Shown: piece after piece, positions 8,391-17,010 of the stretch | Layout: each line of letters starts with the position of its first letter | How positions within the stretch are numbered: position 1 is the stretch's first letter | From: Plantibacter flavus | GTDB taxonomy: Bacteria > Actinomycetota > Actinomycetes > Actinomycetales > Microbacteriaceae | Assembly: GCF_900177615.1 (NCBI RefSeq) | Contig: NZ_FXAP01000002.1 | Location: 682,001 to 746,000, forward strand | Direction: 5' to 3' | DNA: 64,000 nt | The notes under the pieces: model-generated | Database searches by the model: none | What the model was told of the DNA's origin: nothing | Seen by the model: the letters and a program-made list of their open reading frames with translations, nothing else | Translations under genes and position numbers: made by a program

Positions 8391-9517
8391 GCGGCCCCGT
8401 CGGAATCGGCGTCATCGGCGTCGGCGTCATCAGCGACACGTACCTCGAGAACCTCGCGTCCTTCCCCGACGTCGAGGTCCTGATCGTCGGGGATCTGCTG
8501 CTCGACCGGGCGAAGAGCCAGGCTGAGAAGCACGGCGTGCCCGCGTGGGGATCGGCCGAGGACGTCCTCGCGCACCCCGACGTCCAGGTCGTCGTCAACC
8601 TGACGATCCCGGCAGCCCACATCGAGGTGTCCGCCGCCGCGATCGCCGCCGGGAAGCACGTCTGGACCGAGAAGCCGCTGGGCCTCGACCGCGACGGAGC
8701 CGCTCAGCTGCTGCGCGATGCCAGCGCGAAGGGCCTCCGTGTGGGTTCGGCGCCCGACACGGTGCTCGGCCCTGGCTTCCAGACCGCCAAGCGTGCCGTG
8801 GCGCAGGGGGTCATCGGCGAGCCGATGTTCGCCTCCACCACGTTCCAGACGATCGGTCCCGACGTCTGGCACCCGAGCCCGGCGTTCCTCTTCGCCGAGG
8901 GGGCCGGTCCGCTGCTCGACATGGGTCCGTACTACTTCACCGGTCTCGTCAGCCTCTTCGGCTCGGTCGAGCGTGTCGCGGCGCTCGGTCGCAAGAAGTT
9001 CGAGGAGCGCGTCATCGCCACCGGCCCGAACGCGGGGACGACCTTCCCGGTCGAGGTGCCGACGTCGCTGCAGGTGCTGACCTCGTTCGCGGCCGGCCAG
9101 CAGGCGTCGAGCCTGTTGAGCTTCGACTCCGCGCTCGAGCGCCACGGCGTCTTCGAGATCCACGGCACCGAGGGTTCCCTGGTCATCCCCGACCCGAACC
9201 AGTTCGAGGGTCGCACCGCCTCCGTGCAGGCGCGCACCTCGATCAGTGACGGCGCGTGGGGCGAGCAGGAGTGGATCGAGATCGAGCAGGAGGGCGTGGT
9301 CGTCGGCCGCGGTCTCGGCCTGCTCGACATGGTCCGCGCGATCGCCGAGGACCGGCCGCACGTCGCGACCGGCGAGTTGGGCTTCCACGTGCTCGACGTC
9401 CTGCTCTCCGCGCGGGAATCGGTCGAGAGCGGGCAGTTCGTCGACGTGTCGAGTTCGATCTCGGCACCGGTCCCGGCTGTGCCCGTCGACTTCGACCCCT
9501 TCGCGAAGACGCTGTAG
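8387..9517 (+). CDS. Gfo/Idh/MocA family NAD(P)-dependent oxidoreductase
   Basis: The 376-residue enzyme has an N-terminal Rossmann fold (GVIGVGVISDTYL; the third Gly of GxGxxG is replaced, a common variant) and the family hallmark EKPLGLDR near residue 91, in which Lys is catalytic. The C-terminal alpha/beta domain has GPLLDMGPYY near residue 180, containing the Asp expected in the active site. These enzymes oxidise sugars, inositols or their derivatives. Overlap with the isomerase and shared transcription indicate the same pathway. The exact substrate cannot be read from sequence. Confidence 0.88.
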   Translation: MSGPVGIGVIGVGVISDTYLENLASFPDVEVLIVGDLLLDRAKSQAEKHGVPAWGSAEDVLAHPDVQVVVNLTIPAAHIEVSAAAIAAGKHVWTEKPLGLDRDGAAQLLRDASAKGLRVGSAPDTVLGPGFQTAKRAVAQGVIGEPMFASTTFQTIGPDVWHPSPAFLFAEGAGPLLDMGPYYFTGLVSLFGSVERVAALGRKKFEERVIATGPNAGTTFPVEVPTSLQVLTSFAAGQQASSLLSFDSALERHGVFEIHGTEGSLVIPDPNQFEGRTASVQARTSISDGAWGEQEWIEIEQEGVVVGRGLGLLDMVRAIAEDRPHVATGELGFHVLDVLLSARESVESGQFVDVSSSISAPVPAVPVDFDPFAKTL

Positions 9518-9525
9518 TCACCGCC

Positions 9526-9581
9526 GGGAGTGCCCGTTCCGCTCGGCGTTCGCGTGTCAGCGAGCGGAACGTGCACCCTCG
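9526..9581. repeat. Palindromic repeat element, copy A
   Basis: About 56 bp. The left arm GGGAGTGCCCGTTCCGCTC and right arm GAGCGGAACGTGCACCCTC are inverted with 16 of 19 positions paired. The element separates two convergent genes and includes the stop codon and last codons of the minus-strand FAD/Fe-S dehydrogenase (tail E-G-A-R-S-A-R). It can fold into a long hairpin and may end transcription from both sides. It belongs to the same family as the copies at 25059, 32585, 34172, 50175 and 51208. Confidence 0.75.
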
Positions 9582-12409
9582 GTGGGCGGGGCCGACGCGG
9601 CGTCGAGCAGCTCGAGCACGTGGCGGTAGTCCTCGCCCGTGGCGCGGGTCATCCCGAGCTCGCAGGTGCGGTTGCAGGATGCGTGCGCGTCGGCACCCAG
9701 GGCGGCGACCTCGGCGGCCTCGGCCTTCGTCGCGGAGGCCGTCAGCTCGGGGTGCAGCATGCCGCGGTCACCGGCGAATGCGCAGCAGCCCCAGTCGTCG
9801 GGGACGTGCACCCGCTCGGCCACGGCTTCGCCGATCAGCACGAGATCCGGGTCGAGGCCCATCTGGCGCGAGGAACAGGTCGGGTGCAGGACCAGCTGCT
9901 CGATCCGCGCTGAGACGTCGACCCGCGGCAGGATCTCCCGGGCGGCGAAGGCCACCGCGTCCTCGACGACCACGCCGCTCTCGCTGAGGAGCTTCGCGAA
10001 GCCCTCCGTGCAGCTCGACGCGTCGCTGACGACCACCAGGCCGCTGTCGGCCACGGCCGCTCGAATGCGTTCGACCGTGCGCTGCTCGTTCACCGCAGCG
10101 CCGGACGCGAACCCCTTCGACGACCACGGGGTGCCGCAACAGATCGACTCGACGCCGTCGGGCACCATCATGCTCAGGCCGGCCCGCTCGAGCAGCCGGG
10201 TGAAGGCGCCCATGACGCCGTCCCCGCCGTCCGCCGCGCCGAACATGCTGTTCACGCACGCCGGGACGTAGATGCCGACGGTCGGACCGTCACCGGCGCC
10301 CACCGTACGACCGAGTGCCTTCCGCGAGCGTCCGCCGCCCGGCAGATCGCCCGAGTACTTCGGCACGGTGTCCGCGCCGAGGACGGCACGCGCGACGTCC
10401 GTCACCGCACCGACCACCGGAGCCGGTAGGAGCTTCGCGCCGGAGAGCGCGACCGAACCGATCCGTGTGACCGGCCCCCAACCGGTGGCGGCCGCCTTCC
10501 AGCCCGCGGCGGCGACCGGAGCCGCCTCCGTGCGCCGGATGCGCTTGACCAGCGCGCCCGTGTTGATCTGGACCGGGCAGGCGGTCTGGCACATCCCGTC
10601 GACGGCGCAGGTCTGCACGCCGGCGTAGTCGTAGTCGTCCGCCAACTCCTCGGCGAGGGCGATGTCTCCGCGAGCGCGAGCGGACTCCTCGGCGCGGCGG
10701 ACGACGATGCGCTGCCGCGGCGTCAGGGTCAGGTCGCGGCTCGGGCAGACGGGTTCGCAGTACCCGCACTCCACGCAGCGATCGACCTCCTCCTCGACCG
10801 TCGGCTGAAGCTTGATCCCCTGGAGATGCGCCTGGGGATCCTCGTCGATCAGCACGCCGGGGTTCATCACCCCGGCCGGGTCGACCAACCGCTTCAGCTC
10901 GAGCATCACCCCGTACAGTTCATCGCCGTACTGCCGGCGGACGTACGGCGCCATGGCGCGACCCGTGCCGTGCTCGGCCTTCAGGTTGCCGCCCGCATCG
11001 AGGACGAGGTCGACCATCTGCTCCGTGAAGCCGTTGAACCGGCCGAGCGCGGCGTCGCCCTCGAACCGGTCGGTGAGCATGAAGTGGATGTTGCCGTCCT
11101 TCGCGTGGCCGAAGATGACCGAGTCGCGATAGGCGTGCTGCACGAAGAGCTCCTGCAGGCTCGCGCAGGTGTCGGCGAGGGCCGCGGTCGGCACGACGAT
11201 GTCCTCGAGCAGGGCCGTGGTGCCGGACGGCCGCGCTCCCGCGACCGAGGCGTAGAGGCCTTTGCGGAGCGCCCAGGCGCGTGACCGTTGGGACGCGTCG
11301 CTCGAGAACACGACCGGCGCGTGCACGTCCAGACCGTTCAGGAGTGCGCCGCCCGCCGTCGCGCGGTCCCTGAGTTCGACGGTGTCCTCGGAGCGGTACT
11401 CGACGAGGAGTGCCGCGTGATCCTGCGGCGTGAACCCCTGGATCTCCGCCGGGCTACCGGGGAGACGCTGCCCGACCGTCAGGGACGTCGCGTCCATGAG
11501 CTCGAGCGTGGCGGCTCCGGACGCGACCAACTCGGGCAGCGCGCGCGTCGCCGCGTCGAGGGAGGGGAACACGGCCAGAGCCGTCGACACCAGCGGCAGG
11601 ACGGGGACGGTGCGGAAGGTCGCCTCGGCGACGAATGCCAGCGTGCCCTCCGAGCCGATGATGAGGTGCTGCAGGACGTCCACGGGCGACTCGAAGTCGA
11701 GGAACGCGTTGATCCCGTACCCCATGGTGTTCTTCAGCGAGAACTGGCGCTCGATGGACGCGACGGAGGCCGGGTCCGATCGCACGCGGCGCTGCAGACG
11801 CTCGATGCCCTCGGCGAGTTCCGGCTCCGCTTCGTGGAGCTGTCGGTCGGCCGTCGGGTCGGCCGTGTCGATCGTGGTGCCGGACGGGAGGACGAACACC
11901 ATCGACTCGAGCGTCCGGTAGGTGTTCTCGTCGATCCCGCAGGCCATGCCGCTGGAGTTGTTCGCGATGACGCCGCCGATCGTGCACGCCACCTCGCTCG
12001 CCGGGTCGGGGCCGAGGCGGTAGCCGAGTCGCGTGAGTCGCGCGTTGACCTGCGCCACCGTCGCCCCTGGCTGCACCCGGACGCGCTTGCCGTCGTCGAG
12101 CACGTCGATGGATTTGAACCGCTGCCTCGTGTCGACGATGATGCCGGAACCGGACGCCTGGCCGGACAGGCTGGTGCCACCCGACCGGAACGTGACGGGC
12201 GCGGCGGACCGCGTCGCCGCCCGGAGGATCGCTGCGACCTCGGCAGCGCTCTCCGCGATGACGACCGCCTCGGGCGTGAGCAGGTAGTGCGATGCGTCCC
12301 CGGCGTACGCGGCCAGGTCGATCGCCCGGGTGCGGATCCGCGTGGGGTCACCCACGGCTTCGCCGATGGCTTCGGTGATGAGGGATGGGACGGTGGTCGG
12401 GTGTGCCAC
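9557..12409 (-). CDS. FAD-linked, Fe-S D-2-hydroxyacid (D-lactate type) dehydrogenase
   Basis: This 950-residue fusion has a PCMH-type FAD domain at residues 35-230 (VTFRSGGTSLSGQASG, IANNSSGMACG), a FAD-oxidase C-terminal domain to about 540 (HAKDGNIHFM, AEHGTGRAM), 4Fe-4S motifs CVECGYCEPVCPS and DGMCQTACPV, and a CCG-type domain with SICCGTPWSSKG and WGCCAFAGDRG. The layout matches GlcD-GlpC fusions that oxidise D-lactate or D-2-hydroxyglutarate and pass electrons to quinone. It lies 127 bp after nagB on the same strand, downstream of murQ, whose reaction releases D-lactate, so D-lactate is the likeliest substrate (inference). GTG 12409 is chosen for the AAGGAAG site. The stop lies inside repeat copy A. 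Confidence 0.85.
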   Translation of the reverse strand: MAHPTTVPSLITEAIGEAVGDPTRIRTRAIDLAAYAGDASHYLLTPEAVVIAESAAEVAAILRAATRSAAPVTFRSGGTSLSGQASGSGIIVDTRQRFKSIDVLDDGKRVRVQPGATVAQVNARLTRLGYRLGPDPASEVACTIGGVIANNSSGMACGIDENTYRTLESMVFVLPSGTTIDTADPTADRQLHEAEPELAEGIERLQRRVRSDPASVASIERQFSLKNTMGYGINAFLDFESPVDVLQHLIIGSEGTLAFVAEATFRTVPVLPLVSTALAVFPSLDAATRALPELVASGAATLELMDATSLTVGQRLPGSPAEIQGFTPQDHAALLVEYRSEDTVELRDRATAGGALLNGLDVHAPVVFSSDASQRSRAWALRKGLYASVAGARPSGTTALLEDIVVPTAALADTCASLQELFVQHAYRDSVIFGHAKDGNIHFMLTDRFEGDAALGRFNGFTEQMVDLVLDAGGNLKAEHGTGRAMAPYVRRQYGDELYGVMLELKRLVDPAGVMNPGVLIDEDPQAHLQGIKLQPTVEEEVDRCVECGYCEPVCPSRDLTLTPRQRIVVRRAEESARARGDIALAEELADDYDYAGVQTCAVDGMCQTACPVQINTGALVKRIRRTEAAPVAAAGWKAAATGWGPVTRIGSVALSGAKLLPAPVVGAVTDVARAVLGADTVPKYSGDLPGGGRSRKALGRTVGAGDGPTVGIYVPACVNSMFGAADGGDGVMGAFTRLLERAGLSMMVPDGVESICCGTPWSSKGFASGAAVNEQRTVERIRAAVADSGLVVVSDASSCTEGFAKLLSESGVVVEDAVAFAAREILPRVDVSARIEQLVLHPTCSSRQMGLDPDLVLIGEAVAERVHVPDDWGCCAFAGDRGMLHPELTASATKAEAAEVAALGADAHASCNRTCELGMTRATGEDYRHVLELLDAASAPPTEGARSAR

Positions 12410-12536
12410 GAGGCTTCCTTCTCGAATGCGGGCGTCAGCGGGATGCAGGAGTGCGGAGTTGCGCGGGTGCTGCGTTGCGGCCACGGTGGTCGGACGCCTC
12501 AGAGGATGGGGCGTCGTCGGCCATCGCCCGGCCGAT

Positions 12537-13322
12537 TCATTCGAAGCGTTGCCAGTCCGGCCGGTTGTCGTAGGTGTAGCGATAGTAGTCCGACAACCGC
12601 AGCCCTGATGCCGCCGCCTCGTCGACGATGACGGTCGCGTGTTCGTGCAGCTGGAGTGCCGACCCGGGGACGAACGCGCTGAGCGGTCCCTCGACGGCGG
12701 CCGCGACGGCGTCGGCCTTCCCAGCGCCCTGGGCGACCAGCACGAGCTCGCGTGCCTCGAGGATGGTCCCGAGTCCCTGCGTCATGCAGTGGGTCGGCAC
12801 CTGGTCGGGCGAGTCGAAGAAGCGGGCGTTGTCCTGGCGGGTCTTCGGCGCGAGGGTCTTGATGCGCGTGCGTGACGCGAACGACGACGTGGGTTCGTTG
12901 AACCCGATGTGCCCGTTCGACCCGATGCCGAGGATCTGCACGTCGATGCCGCCGGCCTCGGCGATGGCCCCGTCGTACTCCTTCGCGGCGGCCGCGAGGT
13001 CCGCGGCGCGGCCGTCCGGGACGCGGACGCGCGAGGGGTCGAAGCCGAGCGGAGCGACGACCTCGCGCGCGATCACGCTGGCGTACGACTCGGGGTGGTC
13101 GGCCGGGATGCCCACGTACTCGTCCAGAGCGAAACCGCGGGCCTCGGCGAACGACAGCGAGCCCGCTTGCACGCGACGCGCCAGTTCCGCGTAGATGCCC
13201 TGCGGGCTGGAGCCGGTCGCGAGCCCGATCACGGCCTGGGGGCGCCCGGCGACGATCGACGCGATCTTCGCGCCGGCGACGCGACCGACCTCGGCGGCGT
13301 CGGGAAGGATGATGATCTCCAC
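12537..13322 (-). CDS. nagB: Glucosamine-6-phosphate deaminase
   Basis: The 261-residue cytosolic enzyme converts glucosamine-6-phosphate to fructose-6-phosphate and ammonia. It carries the phosphate-binding LATGSSPQGIY (residues 34-44), catalytic Asp in ALDEYVG (D67) and the GIGSNGHIGFNEP block (His138, Glu143). Length is normal for the family. GTG 13322 is preceded by GAGAGGA; the frame open to 13505 overlaps murQ and is not plausible. It lies 19 bp after murQ and completes the route from MurNAc-6-phosphate to glycolysis, except that no deacetylase (nagA) is present in the window. Confidence 0.95.
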   Translation of the reverse strand: MEIIILPDAAEVGRVAGAKIASIVAGRPQAVIGLATGSSPQGIYAELARRVQAGSLSFAEARGFALDEYVGIPADHPESYASVIAREVVAPLGFDPSRVRVPDGRAADLAAAAKEYDGAIAEAGGIDVQILGIGSNGHIGFNEPTSSFASRTRIKTLAPKTRQDNARFFDSPDQVPTHCMTQGLGTILEARELVLVAQGAGKADAVAAAVEGPLSAFVPGSALQLHEHATVIVDEAAASGLRLSDYYRYTYDNRPDWQRFE

Positions 13323-13341
13323 GGTGTCCTCTCGTTCCTGC

Positions 13342-14259
13342 TCAGGCGCTCGCCGCAGCCACGGCCGAGCGGACGTCGCCGTCGTGCGATTCCAGCAGCC
13401 GGCCGGCCGTCGCCGCGTCCACGTCGGCGAGGAGCATGACGACGGCGGTCTTGGCGTGGGCGCCGGCCTGCTCCAGGGCGGCGTCGGCGATCGGCCGTTC
13501 GACACCGGTGGCGTCGGCGACGATCCGCTGCGCGCGGTCGACGAGCTTCTCGTTGGTCGGCTTCACGTCCACCATGAGGTTGGAGAAGACCTTGCCCGAG
13601 CGCACCATGGACGCGGTGGACAGCATGTTGCACACGAGCTTCTGTGCGGTGCCGGCCTTCAGCCGGGTCGAACCGGTGAGCGCCTCGGGGCCGGTCACCA
13701 CCTCGATGACGATGTCCGCCTCGGCGCTGATCCTGGCGTTCCGGTTGCAGGACACCGCGATCGTCCCAGCGCCCAGGTGGCGTGCGTAGCGCAGCCCGCC
13801 GATGACGTACGGGGTGCGACCGCTGGCCGCGAGACCGACGACGACGTCCGTGGGGCGGAGGTCGGCCGCGATGAGTTCCGAGGCGCCGAGCTCGATGTCG
13901 TCCTCGGCGCCCTCGACGGCGACGACGAAGGCGTGCTCGCCCCCGGCGATGAGCCCCACGACCTCGGAGGGGTCGGTGCCGAAGGTCGGCGGGCACTCGA
14001 CCGCGTCGAGCAGTCCGATCCGGCCGCTCGTCCCCGCACCGAGGTAGACCAGTCGTCCACCCTGCCGGCGAGCCTCCGTGATGCGCTCCACGGCGCGCGC
14101 GATGCTCGGCAGTTCCGCTCGGACCGCGTCGGCGACGAGTCGGTCCTCGTCATTGATCACCTCGAGCAGCCGGAGCGTGTCCAGCGTGTCGAGGTCGACC
14201 GTGCGCGGGTTGCGTCCCTCGGTGGAGAGCGCTGCCAAGGTACTCGATGCTTCAGGCAC
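13342..14259 (-). CDS. murQ: N-acetylmuramic acid 6-phosphate etherase
   Basis: The 305-residue SIS-domain lyase cleaves MurNAc-6-phosphate into GlcNAc-6-phosphate and D-lactate during cell-wall recycling. Recognised segments are LSTEGRNPRT at the N-terminus, VYLGAGTSGRIGLLDA (residues 70-85), CPPTFGT, a long AASGRTPYV sugar-phosphate loop, and LMVDVKPTNEKL near residue 230. The C-terminal helical tail is typical. GTG 14259 has GGAGGG about 6 bp upstream. It lies between anmK and nagB in one operon. Confidence 0.95.
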   Translation of the reverse strand: MPEASSTLAALSTEGRNPRTVDLDTLDTLRLLEVINDEDRLVADAVRAELPSIARAVERITEARRQGGRLVYLGAGTSGRIGLLDAVECPPTFGTDPSEVVGLIAGGEHAFVVAVEGAEDDIELGASELIAADLRPTDVVVGLAASGRTPYVIGGLRYARHLGAGTIAVSCNRNARISAEADIVIEVVTGPEALTGSTRLKAGTAQKLVCNMLSTASMVRSGKVFSNLMVDVKPTNEKLVDRAQRIVADATGVERPIADAALEQAGAHAKTAVVMLLADVDAATAGRLLESHDGDVRSAVAAASA

Positions 14260-14325
14260 GAACGGCCCTCCGTTCTGGGTCGGACGGGCTGACGCCGTCG
14301 TGGTGGTCCGTGGGGCTGTCGACGG

Positions 14326-15489
14326 TCATGCTTCGAACCGCAGCGAGCGAGGCGGCCCGTCGAGCGTCCGCGTGGGGAGCGAGTGTCCCGGGACGATCGC
14401 GCCCAGGACGCTGCCGTGCGAGGCGCCAGTGGCAGAGGGGAGAGAACCGGCCTGGCCGTTCACCGTCAGGAAGCCGAGGACGGCGAAGGCGAGCGCCTCC
14501 TTCGCGTCGGACGGGAGGCCCGCGTCGTCGCTGCTGACGACGTCGGCCTCGGGGAGTGCAGCCCGGATGCGCGCGACGAGCTGAGGATTGCGCACCCCTC
14601 CGCCGGCGAGGATGACGCGCTCCACCCCGCGGACGGCGTCCGCCACGGTCCGTGCGGTCAGCTCGGTCAGGGTGGCGACGAGGTCCTCGATCGGAAGCGT
14701 CGGTCGGCCGGCGAGCCGCTCGCGGAGGTAGTCGAGGTGGAACAGTTCCTTGCCCGTCGACTTCGGGGCGGGCCGCCGGTAGTACGGCTCGCGCAGGAGG
14801 AGGTCGAGCGTCTCCTCGTCGACGGTGCCACGCGCGGCGAGCTCGCCGTCGGCGTCGAACTGCCGGGCGCCGCCGGTGTGCTCGGCGACGACGGCGTCGA
14901 TGAGCGCGTTCGCCGGTCCGCTGTCGAACGCGATCGGGTCCTGGCCCGGCCGCACGATGGTGGCGTTGGCGATGCCGCCGAGGTTGACGGCCGCAGCGGT
15001 CTCGCCGCCCAGCCAGAGAGCGTCGATCATGCTGACCAGCGGTGCACCCTGCCCGCCGGCCGCGACGTCACGCGAACGCAGGTCGGCGACGACGGTGCAG
15101 CCGGTGCGCTCGGCGATCCAGGCCGGCTGGCCGAGCTGGAGCGTGCCCTCGACCCGGCCGTCCTCCACCCAGTGGTACATCGTCTGGCCGTGGGAGACGA
15201 TCAGGTCGGCGTCACCGTCGCAGAGCTCCGCGACCGCTCGCACCGCGAGCTCGGCGAAGGCCTGCCCGATCCGCGTGTCCAACCGGCAGACGTCGTCGAC
15301 ACTGGTCTTCGCGGGCGGCAGGGCTGCGGTGATCGCGGCTCGCAGCTCCGGGTCGTACCCGGCGGTGAGCATCCCGAGCGGGCGGACGACGAGGGTGTCG
15401 CCGTCCACGCTGATCTCGGCTGCGGCGGCGTCGATCGCATCGTGCGACGTGCCGGACATGAGGCCGATGACGCGCATCGGGCGGCTCAC
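14326..15489 (-). CDS. anmK: Anhydro-N-acetylmuramic acid kinase
   Basis: The 387-residue enzyme phosphorylates and hydrolyses 1,6-anhydro-MurNAc to MurNAc-6-phosphate, the substrate of MurQ. It has the ASKHA-type nucleotide-binding start IGLMSGTSHDAID (usual consensus GTSxDGID, here Gly to Ala), VSHGQTMYHW, NLGGIANAT, and AFDSGPANALID with the catalytic Asp. GTG 15489 overlaps the carrier stop by 4 bp (GTGA) and has GGAG 8 bp upstream; ATG 15477 lacks such a site. Coupled translation with the carrier suggests the carrier supplies its substrate. Confidence 0.93.
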   Translation of the reverse strand: MSRPMRVIGLMSGTSHDAIDAAAAEISVDGDTLVVRPLGMLTAGYDPELRAAITAALPPAKTSVDDVCRLDTRIGQAFAELAVRAVAELCDGDADLIVSHGQTMYHWVEDGRVEGTLQLGQPAWIAERTGCTVVADLRSRDVAAGGQGAPLVSMIDALWLGGETAAAVNLGGIANATIVRPGQDPIAFDSGPANALIDAVVAEHTGGARQFDADGELAARGTVDEETLDLLLREPYYRRPAPKSTGKELFHLDYLRERLAGRPTLPIEDLVATLTELTARTVADAVRGVERVILAGGGVRNPQLVARIRAALPEADVVSSDDAGLPSDAKEALAFAVLGFLTVNGQAGSLPSATGASHGSVLGAIVPGHSLPTRTLDGPPRSLRFEA

Positions 15490-16808
15490 TTGCGCAGCTC
15501 CGCCCGGTGGGCGTTCCCGCGGAGTGTGCCGATGGCGATCGCGCTCACCAGGCAGGTGGCCATCACGTAGTACGCCGGGACGTCGACGTCGCCGGTCGAG
15601 GCGATCAGCGACGTGATGATCAGGCCGGCGCTGCCGGAGAAGACGGCGTTCGAGATCGAGTAGGACAGTCCGAGGCCGGTGTACCGCACGGAGGTGGGGA
15701 ACATCTCGGCGAGCATGGCGGGGCCCGGGCCCGCGATCAGGCCGACGACCGCTCCGGCGACGAACACGGCGAGGCCGTGGACACCGACGCCGAGGTCCGG
15801 GTTCTGCAGCACGTTGAGGAGGGGCAGCGCCAGGATCACGATGAGCCCGGTGCCGGTGAGCATCACCCAACGCCGACCGATCTTGTCCGACAGCCAGCCG
15901 GCCGGGAGGATCGTCGCGGCGAAGCCGGCGTTCGCGAGGACCGTGGAGATCAGCGCTTCCTGGAACGAGGCGTTGAGGCTGCTCTGGAGATAGGAGGGCA
16001 TGACGACGAGGAAGGTGTACCCGGCGGCGGACCAGCCCATCAGGCGGCCGATCCCCAGGAGGATCGCCTTGGCGGTCTCGGCGGCACCCGCACGCACGAC
16101 CGGCTCGGCGACCTTGGTGGTGTCGGCGGCGGCGACCTTCTGGAACTCCGGGGTCTCCTCGAGCTTCAGGCGGAGGAACAGGGCGACCGCGCCGAGGGGG
16201 ATGGCGAGCAGGAAGGCGATCCGCCAGCCCCACGCCGCCAGATCGGCTTCGGACAGCAGGGAGGACAGCAGCGCGACGGTGCCGGCGCCGCCGAGGAGTC
16301 CGAGCGCGACCGTGAACGACTGCCACGATCCGTAGAAGCCACGCTTCCCGGCCGGGGCGAACTCGGTCATGACCGAGACGGCGCCGCCGAACTCGCCGCC
16401 GGCGGAGAGGCCCTGCAGGATGCGCACGATCGTGAGCAGGATGGGCGCCGCGATGCCGATGGAGGCGTACGTCGGGAGGATGCCGATGAGAGCGGTCGCC
16501 CCGGACATCATGACCAGGACGAGGATGAGCGTCGGCTTCCGGCCGATCCGGTCGCCGATCCGGCCGAAGAGCGCCGCCCCGACCGGGCGGAAGAAGAAGG
16601 CGATCGCGAAGGACGCGTAGGTCGCGATGAGTGACTCGATACCGGTCTGCTGGCCGTCGCTGAAGAACTGTGCGGCGAGGATCGTCGCGAGGAACCCGTA
16701 GATCCCGAACTCGTACCACTCGATGAAGTTGCCGACGCTGCCGGCGACGATCGCCCGGCGTCGGGCGGTGCTGCTGATCACGTCGCTGCGTGGTGTGGAG
16801 CTGGTCAC
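15486..16808 (-). CDS. MHS-type MFS transporter in the MurNAc recycling operon
   Basis: The 440-residue protein has 12 predicted helices. GNFIEWYEFGIYGFLA at the start of helix 1 and FGRIGDRIGRKPTL in the 2-3 loop are signatures of the metabolite:H+ symporter group (ProP, KgtP, ShiA). Being first in an operon with anmK, murQ and nagB, it probably imports MurNAc, anhydro-MurNAc or a muropeptide sugar by proton symport, instead of the PTS carrier MurP used by many bacteria (inference). GTG 16808 follows AAGGGAGG. It is divergent from an RpiR regulator. Confidence 0.85.
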   Translation of the reverse strand: MTSSTPRSDVISSTARRRAIVAGSVGNFIEWYEFGIYGFLATILAAQFFSDGQQTGIESLIATYASFAIAFFFRPVGAALFGRIGDRIGRKPTLILVLVMMSGATALIGILPTYASIGIAAPILLTIVRILQGLSAGGEFGGAVSVMTEFAPAGKRGFYGSWQSFTVALGLLGGAGTVALLSSLLSEADLAAWGWRIAFLLAIPLGAVALFLRLKLEETPEFQKVAAADTTKVAEPVVRAGAAETAKAILLGIGRLMGWSAAGYTFLVVMPSYLQSSLNASFQEALISTVLANAGFAATILPAGWLSDKIGRRWVMLTGTGLIVILALPLLNVLQNPDLGVGVHGLAVFVAGAVVGLIAGPGPAMLAEMFPTSVRYTGLGLSYSISNAVFSGSAGLIITSLIASTGDVDVPAYYVMATCLVSAIAIGTLRGNAHRAELRK

Positions 16809-16920
16809 GGGACCTCCCTTGGTTCCTGGATCGTGCATGCCGGCAGCACCCGCGGTACTCCGCTACACGTGTCGGCCAGTCCGCACCCGAGGTGGGCACT
16901 GGTCGCGAGTCGGTGCAACA

Positions 16921-16956
16921 AACATACACAATTCGACAATAGATGGTAATTTCCAT
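16921..16956 (-). promoter_or_regulatory. Promoter of the recycling operon overlapped by an RpiR-type operator
   Basis: On the minus strand TTACCA (16949-16944) and TATGTT (16926-16921) are separated by 17 bp. The -35 lies inside ATGGTAATTTCCAT (16943-16956), a palindrome matching itself at 12 of 14 positions and resembling known RpiR/MurR half-sites of the TGGAAATT kind. A repressor here would block the MFS-anmK-murQ-nagB operon and could also autoregulate the divergent regulator at 17011. Confidence 0.6.
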
Positions 16957-17010
16957 ACATCCCGCCGGTGGGTGCCGACGGTACAGTGTTGACGGTCGAG
17001 AGGAGCACCG

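Noticed and set aside
12410-12536. Possible small gene between nagB and the dehydrogenase
   Set aside because: The 127-bp gap has no frame with a start, ribosome site and plausible composition; it may hold a promoter but I cannot define one.
11288-12631. A long plus-strand frame opposite the FAD/Fe-S dehydrogenase
   Set aside because: Shadow of the dehydrogenase with Arg/Gly/Asp/Val-rich composition and no recognisable fold.
15507-16634. A 375-residue plus-strand frame opposite the MHS transporter
   Set aside because: Hydrophilic acidic/Gly-rich mirror of a membrane protein gene; no motif.
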